The notes under the pieces were generated by a model, which was given only the letters and a program-made list of their open reading frames with translations, was not told the DNA's origin and made no database searches. From Saccharopolyspora_C sp040643635 (GTDB lineage Bacteria; Actinomycetota; Actinomycetes; Mycobacteriales; Pseudonocardiaceae): a stretch of DNA of 64,000 nt. Shown piece by piece: positions 1 to 6,624 of this stretch. The stretch covers positions 1 to 64,000 of the forward strand of contig NZ_JBEYUS010000006.1 of NCBI RefSeq assembly GCF_040643635.1, written 5' to 3'. The translations under genes and the position numbers were made by a program. Position 1 is the first letter of the stretch; each line of letters begins with the position of its first letter.

Positions 1-19
1 AACAGGACCACCCGCGGGT

Positions 20-106
20 CCTCAGCGGCCTCCTCGCGAGGACAGCGATTTCTCCTGTGGCGGAGCCACCGGTGAAATCGATCCCGCAGCGAGGACGCCG
101 CTGAGG
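20..106. repeat. Long interrupted palindrome (intergenic hairpin element)
   Basis: Three nested inverted repeats share one axis. The outer arms 20-29 and 97-106 are a perfect 10-bp match, followed inward by 31-37 with 89-95 (7 bp). The middle arms 46-55 and 71-80 pair in 9 of 10 positions. The inner arms 57-61 and 65-69 pair over 5 bp around a 3-nt loop. There is no T-run beside it, so it is not a typical intrinsic terminator. It could be a terminator of an upstream gene outside the window or a dispersed intergenic repeat. Confidence 0.7.
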
Positions 107-174
107 TTCCGCCACCCGACCCGCTCAGCAAGGCTCCCCGGACAACCCTTTTTGACCCACGTCTCAGTATTCGG

Positions 175-217
175 TTGATGTTGGACCACAGGGTGGACGC
201 GTGGCACGCTGGCCGTC
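175..217 (+). promoter_or_regulatory. Candidate promoter of the sulfate assimilation operon
   Basis: TTGGAC at 181-186 is followed after 18 bp by CACGCT at 205-210, which would put the transcript start at or next to the leader peptide ATG at 218. No clear Shine-Dalgarno precedes that ATG, which is consistent with leaderless translation. The -10 match is weak, so this is a guess based mainly on spacing. Confidence 0.25.
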
Positions 218-307
218 ATGGGTGCGCCTGCGAAGCTGCTGCTGGTCGCCCGTCGCTACGTGGATCTGCGACGGGTCTCCAGCGCGCTGTGCCGTTCCAC
301 CGGCTGA
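218..307 (+). CDS. Cysteine-containing leader peptide upstream of sirA
   Basis: A 29-codon frame runs from ATG 218 to TGA 305-307. Its core reads YVDLRRVSSALCR, with one TGC cysteine codon at 290-292 near the end. Short actinobacterial peptides with a VDL..SSALC core occur in front of sulfur assimilation genes and are annotated as putative leader peptides. In mycobacteria, cysteine-codon leader ORFs are known to act as cysteine-responsive attenuators. Here the peptide is followed by a hairpin at 335-357 and then sirA at 435. The proposed role is therefore to couple ribosome progress through the Cys codon to expression of the operon. The peptide itself probably has no function in trans. It lies in a different frame from the upstream extension of sirA. 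Confidence 0.75.
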   Translation: MGAPAKLLLVARRYVDLRRVSSALCRSTG

Positions 308-334
308 TCCCGCCGCTGCGTTCCGAACTGTCCA

Positions 335-357
335 GTCGGCGCCGGGAGCACGCCGAC
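335..357 (+). promoter_or_regulatory. Possible attenuator hairpin between leader peptide and sirA
   Basis: Perfect 7-bp arms, gtcggcg at 335-341 and cgccgac at 351-357, enclose a 9-nt loop. The hairpin starts 28 nt after the leader peptide stop and ends 78 nt before the sirA start. It has no U-tract, so any control would be Rho-dependent or translational. Function is inferred from position only. Confidence 0.4.
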
Positions 358-434
358 TGCGAGCGCCCCTGTTCCCGTGGGCTCCGCGCGGTGTGGTCCT
401 GAGCGCCACCAGCCACCACCACGGAGGTCGGGCC

Positions 435-2147
435 ATGGTCCCCCCGACGGAAGCTCAGAGCCGCACCGAGCGCCGCACCCCCGCCCGCAAGGGCAAGACG
501 CGTGGTGAGGGGCAGTGGGCGCTCGGCTACCGGGAGCCGTTGAACGCCAACGAGCGCTCGAAGAAGGACGACAACCCGCTCAACGTCCGCCACCGCATCG
601 AGACGATCTACCAGCACGGCGGTTTCGCGTCGATCGATCCGGCCGACCTGCGCGGCCGGTTCCGCTGGTGGGGCCTGTACACGCAGCGCGCCGAGGGGAT
701 TCCGGGCGCGCGCACGGGCACCATCGAGCCGGAGGAGCTCGACGCCTCCTACTTCATGATGCGGGTGCGGGTGGACGGCGGAGCGCTGACCACGGAGCAG
801 CTGCGGGTGATCGGCGAGATCTCGCAGACCTACGCCCGCGACACCGCCGACATCACCGACCGGCAGAACATCCAGCTGCACTGGATCCGGGTCGAGGACG
901 TGCCCACGATCTGGGAGAAGCTGGAGGCGGTGGGCCTCTACACGACGGAGGCGTGCGGGGACTGCCCGCGCGTGCTGCTGGGTTCGCCGGTGGCCGGGGT
1001 GGCCGCGGACGAGATCATCGACGCGACCCCGGCGATCAAGGAGATCACCGAGCGCTACATCGGCGACAAGTCGCTGTCGAACCTGCCGCGGAAGTTCAAG
1101 ACGGCGATCAGCGGTTCGCCGCGCTGGGACACGGTCCCGGAGATCAACGACATCTCGCTGGTCGGCGTGGTGCACCCGGAGCACGGTCCCGGTTTCGATC
1201 TGTGGGTCGGCGGCGGGCTGTCGACGAACCCGAAGCTGGCGGTGCGGCTCGGCGCCTGGGTGCCGATCGAGGAGGCCGCCGAGGTCTGGCATGCGGTGAC
1301 CTGCTTGTTCCGCGACTACGGCTACCGCAGGCTGCGGCACCGGGCCCGGTTGAAGTTCCTGGTGGACGACTGGGGCGCGGAGAAGACGCGGCAGGTGATC
1401 GAGGACGAGTACCTGGGCCGGAAGCTGATCGACGGCCCGAAGCCGGAGACGCCGAGCGGGCACCGCGATCACCTCGGGGTGAACCCGCAGGTCGACGGCA
1501 ACTTCTACGTGGGCGTGAAGTCGCAGGCCGGCCGGGTCAGCGGTTCGACCCTGGTGGAGATCGCGAAGGCGGCGGAGCGCGTCGGTTCGTCCCGGGTGCG
1601 CACCACGGTGGAGCAGAACCTGCTGGTGCTGGACGTGCCGCAGCAGCAGGTCGAAGGCCTGGTGTCCGATCTGGCCGGGCTGGGGTTGCACAGCTCGCCG
1701 ACGCCGTGGCGGCGGAACGTGATGGCCTGCACCGGCATCGAGTTCTGCAAGCTCGCGATCGTGGAGACCAAGCAGCGCGCCATCGACCTGATCGGTGATC
1801 TGGAGCAGCGGCTGGCGGACGTGCAGGGCGACGTCCGGGACCCGGTGACGATCAACCTGAACGGCTGCCCGAACGCGTGCGCCCGCACCCAGACCGCGGA
1901 CATCGGCCTCAAGGGGCAGATGGTGCGCGATGACGACGGCAACCAGGTGGAGGGCTTCCAGGTGCACCTGGGCGGCGGGCTCGGCCTGGACGCCGGGTTC
2001 GGCCGCAAGATCCGCGGGCACAAGGTGACGTCGGCGGACCTCGGGGACTACGTGGAGCGCCTGGTGCGGCACTACCTGGGCGAGCGCTCGGACGGCGAGC
2101 GCTTCGCCCAGTGGGTGGCGCGGGCCGAGGAGGACGCGCTCAAGTGA
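435..2147 (+). CDS. sirA: Ferredoxin-dependent assimilatory sulfite reductase
   Basis: This cytoplasmic siroheme/4Fe-4S enzyme of 570 aa reduces sulfite to sulfide with six electrons from ferredoxin. The cluster ligands are visible as C432 and C438 (CTGIEFC) and C478 and C482 (GCPNAC). Two sulfite/nitrite reductase half-domain repeats cover about 90-300 and 370-565, and an N-terminal segment carries the CGDCPR motif. ATG 435 is chosen because GGAGG lies at 423-427; the frame is open upstream to 201, but that part is the untranslated leader. The next cistron starts inside its stop codon (GTGA). The neighbours cysH, cysDN and a sirohydrochlorin chelatase argue for sulfite rather than nitrite as substrate; nitrite reductase NirA is the alternative name for the family. 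Confidence 0.93.
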   Translation: MVPPTEAQSRTERRTPARKGKTRGEGQWALGYREPLNANERSKKDDNPLNVRHRIETIYQHGGFASIDPADLRGRFRWWGLYTQRAEGIPGARTGTIEPEELDASYFMMRVRVDGGALTTEQLRVIGEISQTYARDTADITDRQNIQLHWIRVEDVPTIWEKLEAVGLYTTEACGDCPRVLLGSPVAGVAADEIIDATPAIKEITERYIGDKSLSNLPRKFKTAISGSPRWDTVPEINDISLVGVVHPEHGPGFDLWVGGGLSTNPKLAVRLGAWVPIEEAAEVWHAVTCLFRDYGYRRLRHRARLKFLVDDWGAEKTRQVIEDEYLGRKLIDGPKPETPSGHRDHLGVNPQVDGNFYVGVKSQAGRVSGSTLVEIAKAAERVGSSRVRTTVEQNLLVLDVPQQQVEGLVSDLAGLGLHSSPTPWRRNVMACTGIEFCKLAIVETKQRAIDLIGDLEQRLADVQGDVRDPVTINLNGCPNACARTQTADIGLKGQMVRDDDGNQVEGFQVHLGGGLGLDAGFGRKIRGHKVTSADLGDYVERLVRHYLGERSDGERFAQWVARAEEDALK

Positions 2148-2317
2148 CGTCCGGACCGGAAGGCGGGGCCGCCCCGGAGGGCCGGGCGGTCCCGTTCTAC
2201 TGCCCGTATTGCGGGGACGAGGAACTGGTTCCGCAGGCCGAACCCGCGGGCGCCTGGAAATGCGAGGCGTGCCTGCGGGTGTTCACCGTTCGGCTCGTCG
2301 GACTGGCGAGCGGCTGA
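2144..2317 (+). CDS. Small zinc-ribbon protein of the sulfate assimilation operon
   Basis: A 57-aa protein begins at GTG 2144, overlapping the sirA stop by 4 nt (GTGA), which suggests translational coupling. It has two CxxC pairs, CPYC and CEAC, 20 or so residues apart, as in a zinc ribbon. The frame is open upstream inside sirA to 2111, but the coupled GTG is the natural start. A small ORF in this position is, from memory, also present between sulfite reductase and cysH in Streptomyces. Its function is not known; a metallochaperone or regulatory role is only a guess. Confidence 0.75.
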   Translation: MTSGPEGGAAPEGRAVPFYCPYCGDEELVPQAEPAGAWKCEACLRVFTVRLVGLASG

Positions 2318-2332
2318 GGAGACGGAGATCCC

Positions 2333-3073
2333 ATGACTGCCGAGACCACCATCACCGACCTCTCCACCGGCTTGGGCGTGCGCCGCAGCGACGAGGAGCT
2401 GCGGGCGCTGGTCGAGGAGGCCGCCCCGCGACTGGCCGAGGCGAGCGCCGAGGAGGCGCTGCGCTGGGCCGCGGACACCTTCGGCGACGGGCTGATCGTC
2501 GCCTCGAACATGCAGGACGCGGTGCTGGTGGACCTGGCGGCGAAGGCGCGGCCGGGAGTGGACGTGCTGTTCCTGGAGACCGGCTACCACTTCGCCGAGA
2601 CGATCGGCACCCGCGACGCGGTCGCCCAGGTCTACGACGTGAACATCGTGGAGGCGAAGGCGGAGCAGTCGGTCGCCGAGCAGGACGCCGCGGAGGGCCC
2701 GAAGCTGCACGACCGCGACCCGGGCCGCTGCTGCTTCCTGCGCAAGGTGGTGCCGCTGCGCAACACGCTGGCCCGCTACGAGGCGTGGGTGACCGGGGTG
2801 CGCCGGGTGGAGGCCCCGACGCGGGCGGGCACGCCGATCGTGACCTGGGACGACCGCAACGGCCTCGTCAAGATCAATCCGATCGCGCCGTGGAGCGACG
2901 AGGAGATGGACTCCTACATCGAGCGGCACGGGGTGCTGGTGAACCCGCTGGTGCCCGCCGGTTTCCCGTCGATCGGCTGCGCGCCGTGCACGGCGAAGCC
3001 CGCGCCGGGTGCCGATCCGCGCAGCGGCCGCTGGGCGGGCACGTCGAAGACCGAATGCGGCCTGCACGGCTGA
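2333..3073 (+). CDS. cysH: Assimilatory adenylyl-sulfate (APS) reductase
   Basis: CysH reduces activated sulfate to sulfite with thioredoxin or a similar donor. The 246-aa protein has the 4Fe-4S cysteines C133-C134 (GRCCFLRK) and C216/C219 (GCAPC), which mark the APS-type enzyme rather than the PAPS-type. The catalytic cysteine C242 lies in KTECGLH near the C terminus. An adenylyl-sulfate binding PP-loop-like region occupies the first 100 residues. ATG 2333 is preceded by GGAGACGGAG. The absence of an APS kinase gene (cysC) in the operon agrees with direct use of APS. Confidence 0.93.
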   Translation: MTAETTITDLSTGLGVRRSDEELRALVEEAAPRLAEASAEEALRWAADTFGDGLIVASNMQDAVLVDLAAKARPGVDVLFLETGYHFAETIGTRDAVAQVYDVNIVEAKAEQSVAEQDAAEGPKLHDRDPGRCCFLRKVVPLRNTLARYEAWVTGVRRVEAPTRAGTPIVTWDDRNGLVKINPIAPWSDEEMDSYIERHGVLVNPLVPAGFPSIGCAPCTAKPAPGADPRSGRWAGTSKTECGLHG

Positions 3074-3119
3074 TCACCGCGCAAGGCCTACTGAGCAAGC
3101 ACACCCGGAGAGGATGGGT

Positions 3120-4070
3120 ATGACCGCCGAGCAGCAGCTCGACCTGCCGCAGGACCCGGTGTCCACGGGGGCACCTCCGCAGGTCGACAACTTGGACGCC
3201 TTGGAGTCCGAGGCCATCCACATCTTCCGCGAGGTGGCCGGGGAGTTCGACCGCCCGGTGATCCTGTTCTCCGGGGGCAAGGACTCGACGGTGCTGGTCC
3301 ACCTGGCGATCAAGGCGTTCCGGCCGGCGCCGGTGCCGTTCCCGCTGCTGCACGTGGACACCGGGCACAACTTCGACGAGGTCATCGCGTTCCGGGACCG
3401 GCTCGTCGCCGAGCACGACCTGCGGCTGGTGGTGTCCTCGGTGCAGGACTACATCGACGACGGCAGGCTCGCCGAGCGCCCGGACGGCATCCGCAACCCG
3501 CTGCAGACGACGCCGCTGCTGGACGGGATCACGGAGAACAAGTTCGACGCGGTGTTCGGCGGCGGCAGGCGGGACGAGGAGCGGGCGCGGGCCAAGGAGC
3601 GCATCTTCAGCCTGCGCAACGCCTTCGGCCAGTGGGACCCGCGGCGGCAGCGCCCGGAGCTGTGGAACCTCTACAACGGCAGGCACCGCCCGGGGGAGCA
3701 CGTGCGGGTGTTCCCGCTGTCGAACTGGACGGAGCTCGACATCTGGCGCTACATCCAGCGCGAGAAGATCGACCTGCCGGAGATCTACTACGCCCACCGC
3801 CGCGAGGTGTACCAGCGCGACGGCATGTGGCTGACCGCGGGCCCCTGGGGCGGGCCGCGCGAGGACGAGGACGTCGCGGACAAGGTCGTGCGGTACCGCA
3901 CGGTCGGCGACGGTTCCTGCACCGGCGCGGTCGAGTCCGAGGCGTACACGGTGGACGACGTGATCGCGGAGGTCGCCGCGAGCCGGCTCACCGAGCGCGG
4001 CGCGACGCGGGCCGACGACCGGATGTCGGAGGCCGCGATGGAGGACCGCAAGCGGGAGGGCTACTTCTGA
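3120..4070 (+). CDS. cysD: Sulfate adenylyltransferase subunit 2
   Basis: CysD is the catalytic ATP-pyrophosphatase-type subunit that joins sulfate and ATP to make APS, driven by GTP hydrolysis in CysN. The 316-aa protein contains the PP-loop SGGKDST near residue 53, and the GGRRDEE segment follows near residue 145. Two ATG codons are close together, at 3114 and 3120; the second has GGAGAGG at 3107-3113 with 6-nt spacing and is preferred. The stop overlaps the cysN ATG (TGATG), so the two subunits are translated together. Confidence 0.94.
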   Translation: MTAEQQLDLPQDPVSTGAPPQVDNLDALESEAIHIFREVAGEFDRPVILFSGGKDSTVLVHLAIKAFRPAPVPFPLLHVDTGHNFDEVIAFRDRLVAEHDLRLVVSSVQDYIDDGRLAERPDGIRNPLQTTPLLDGITENKFDAVFGGGRRDEERARAKERIFSLRNAFGQWDPRRQRPELWNLYNGRHRPGEHVRVFPLSNWTELDIWRYIQREKIDLPEIYYAHRREVYQRDGMWLTAGPWGGPREDEDVADKVVRYRTVGDGSCTGAVESEAYTVDDVIAEVAASRLTERGATRADDRMSEAAMEDRKREGYF

Positions 4071-5416
4071 TGACCGAGACCACGACCCGCACCGCACCGG
4101 ATTCCGGCGCCGAGGTGGTGCTGCCGGTGCACACGGACCTGCTCCGGCTGGCCACGGCCGGTTCGGTGGACGACGGCAAGTCGACGCTGGTGGGCAGGCT
4201 GCTGCACGACACGAAGTCGGTGCTGGCCGACCAGCTGGACGCGGTGCACCGGGCCAGCGCGGACCGCGGGTTGCAGACCCCGGACCTGTCGCTGCTGGTG
4301 GACGGGCTGCGCGCGGAGCGCGAGCAGGGCATCACGATCGACGTGGCGTACCGGTACTTCGCGACGCCGCAGCGGAGCTTCGTGCTGGCCGACACCCCGG
4401 GCCACGTGCAGTACACCCGGAACACGGTGACCGGCGCGTCCACCGCGCAGCTGGCGATCCTGCTGGTGGACGCGCGCAAGGGCGTCATCGAGCAGACCCG
4501 CAGGCACGCGGCGGTGCTGGCGCTGCTGGGCGTGCCGCGGCTGGTGCTGGCCATCAACAAGATCGACATGGTGGACTTCGACGCCGCGGTGCACGAGCGG
4601 ATCGCCGCCGAGTTCGCCGGGCACGCCCGCGCGCTGGGCTACGCCGACGACGCGGTGCGCACCATCCCGGTGTCGGCGCTGCACGGCGACAACGTGGTGG
4701 AGCGCTCGGCGAACACGCCGTGGTACTCGGGACCGTCGCTGCTGGAGCACCTGGAGACGGTGCCGGTGGCTCCGGACCCGTTCGACGCGCCGTTCCGGAT
4801 GCCGGTGCAGTACGTGATCCGGCCGCGCACCGCGGAGCACCCGGACTACCGCGGCTACGCGGGCCAGGTCGCCGCGGGCGTGGTGGCGCAGGGCGACGAG
4901 GTCGTGGTGCTGCCCGCGGGCATCCGCACCCGGGTGTCCCAGGTGGACACCCCGGACGGCCCGGCACCGCGGGCGGCGGCAGGGCGTTCGGTGACGCTGC
5001 TGCTGGAGGACGACGTGGACCTGTCCCGGGGCGATCTGATCGCCGCCGCGGACTCGGCGCCGCAGGTCACCGACGAGCTGGACGCCACCGTGTGCTGGCT
5101 GGCGGAGAAGCCGTTGCAGCCCGGGGCCCGGGTGCTGGTCAAGCACGGCACCCGCACCGTGCAGGCGATGGTGACCGAGCTGTCGGCGCGCTTCGACGAG
5201 CAGGAGCTGGTCGGCGTGGACGCCCCGGATTCGCTGGCGCTCAACGAGATCGGCCGCGTGCAGCTGCGCACCGCGGAGCCGCTGCCGGTCGACGAGTACG
5301 CGGCGTCGCGGCGCACCGGTTCGTTCCTGGTGATCGACCCGGCGGACGGCACCACGCTGGCCGCCGGGCTGATCGGGCTGCCGCTGGCTCCGCTGGCGGC
5401 GGCGGTCGCGGGCTGA
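4070..5416 (+). CDS. cysN: Sulfate adenylyltransferase subunit 1 (GTPase)
   Basis: This 448-aa translation-factor-like GTPase powers APS synthesis by CysD. It shows the G1 motif GSVDDGKST at about residues 29-37, G3 DTPGH at about 107-111 and G4 NKID at about 164-167, followed by EF-Tu-like beta-barrel domains. It ends shortly after residue 448 and has no fused APS kinase domain, unlike the CysNC of mycobacteria. Its ATG shares an A with the cysD stop. Confidence 0.94.
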   Translation: MTETTTRTAPDSGAEVVLPVHTDLLRLATAGSVDDGKSTLVGRLLHDTKSVLADQLDAVHRASADRGLQTPDLSLLVDGLRAEREQGITIDVAYRYFATPQRSFVLADTPGHVQYTRNTVTGASTAQLAILLVDARKGVIEQTRRHAAVLALLGVPRLVLAINKIDMVDFDAAVHERIAAEFAGHARALGYADDAVRTIPVSALHGDNVVERSANTPWYSGPSLLEHLETVPVAPDPFDAPFRMPVQYVIRPRTAEHPDYRGYAGQVAAGVVAQGDEVVVLPAGIRTRVSQVDTPDGPAPRAAAGRSVTLLLEDDVDLSRGDLIAAADSAPQVTDELDATVCWLAEKPLQPGARVLVKHGTRTVQAMVTELSARFDEQELVGVDAPDSLALNEIGRVQLRTAEPLPVDEYAASRRTGSFLVIDPADGTTLAAGLIGLPLAPLAAAVAG

Positions 5417-5421
5417 TCCGG

Positions 5422-6177
5422 TTGGCACCCGCGCTGGTGGCCGTCGCGCACGGCAGCCGGGATCCGCGTTCGGCGCGCACCGTCCACGCCCTGCTGGACG
5501 TGGTGCGCGCCGAGCGCCCGGACCTGGACGTGCGGGCGGCGTTCCTGGACCTGTCCGCGCCGCGGGTGGGCGACGTGCTCGCGGCGGTGCGCGCCGACGG
5601 GCACCGCGAGGCCGTGGTGGTGCCGCTGCTGCTGGGCAGCGCGTTCCACGCGAAGGTGGACCTGCCCGCGGTGCTGGCCGAGGCGGGCGCGCGGCTGCCG
5701 GGGCTGGACCTGCGCACCGCGGACGTGCTCGGGCCGGATCCGCTGCTGGAGTCGGCGGCGCTGGACCGGTTGCGGGAGGCGGGTGCGCGCACCGACGACC
5801 CGGAGCTCGGGGTGGTGCTGGCCGGGGTCGGCTCGGCGCACGCTCCGGCGAACCGGCTGGTCGCGCAGGTCGCCGAGCGGTGGCAGGCGCGGCATTCCTG
5901 GGCGGGCGCGGTCGCCGCGTTCGCCACCGCCGCCGAACCGGACGTGCCCGCGGCGATCGCGCGGCTCCGGGAGCGCGGCGCCCGGCGCATCGCCGTCGGC
6001 TTCTGGTTCCTGGCTCCGGGGCTGCTGACCGATCGGGTCGTGGACGCGGCCCGCGCGCACGCACCGGACGCGCTGATCGGGACTCCGATGGCGGCCGCGG
6101 GATCGGTCGCCGAGCTCGTGCTGACCCGGTACCGCGAGGTGCTCGACCGCACCGAGGTCGGTTCCGGCGCGGCCTGA
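5422..6177 (+). CDS. Sirohydrochlorin chelatase (CbiX/SirB-type)
   Basis: The 251-aa protein has the chelatase-family opening AVAHGSRDPRSART and a second, similar half beginning near residue 125, the internal duplication seen in long CbiX proteins. The likely role is inserting Fe2+ into sirohydrochlorin to make siroheme for SirA, which explains its place at the end of the operon; M. tuberculosis keeps a similar gene beside sirA-cysH. It starts 5 nt after cysN. TTG 5422 is the first start codon after the cysN stop, and GTG 5437 is an alternative that still keeps the first strand. Cobalt chelation for cobalamin cannot be excluded. Confidence 0.85.
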   Translation: MAPALVAVAHGSRDPRSARTVHALLDVVRAERPDLDVRAAFLDLSAPRVGDVLAAVRADGHREAVVVPLLLGSAFHAKVDLPAVLAEAGARLPGLDLRTADVLGPDPLLESAALDRLREAGARTDDPELGVVLAGVGSAHAPANRLVAQVAERWQARHSWAGAVAAFATAAEPDVPAAIARLRERGARRIAVGFWFLAPGLLTDRVVDAARAHAPDALIGTPMAAAGSVAELVLTRYREVLDRTEVGSGAA

Positions 6178-6624
6178 ACCCGCTCGCGGGCGCGTTCGGC
6201 GCAGCCCGCACCACCGGGCGGCGCAACGTCCCCGGGCGTCCTTGCGAAATACCGACAAGTCCGGCCGAATCCGCGGCCGCGCGGGCAGGATGCGTTCCGT
6301 GCGACCGCGAACACGGGCGCACCACACGCCCGGCGGTGACGGGAAACCCCGACCTCCGGTCGCCGCCGGGCGGCCCGTTTCGTCCGCTGCCTCCTCGTTC
6401 CTCCCACCTCTGGCCGATAGCGGGATCGCTGACTCAGGGTGTTTTGGCGGAACACTAAACTTCACCCCAAGTGGCCATGAGAGAGTGCGGATCAACTACG
6501 CGACGGCGGCGCGTCGCAGCGCAGCCGAGCGGCATCGCGGCGCGGAACCACACTTTCGGGTGAGCCAGTGAACCTCGGCGGCAAGGATCAAGGTGCAACG
6601 ACAAGTCGGGGGCGTGTGCGGGAG
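6178..6624. other. 447-bp gap between the cys operon and the ARH genes
   Basis: No frame here has convincing coding features. The segment before 6480 holds a run with lower GC (about 6420-6480) in which tgttttggcggaacac and actaaacttc look like a promoter zone for the following gene, but no clean -35/-10 pair can be assigned. There is no obvious intrinsic terminator after the chelatase gene. Confidence 0.4.

Noticed and set aside
201..434. Upstream extension of sirA by 78 codons
   Set aside because: The extension overlaps the leader peptide in another frame, lacks similarity to sulfite reductases and has no ribosome site; GGAGG precedes ATG 435.
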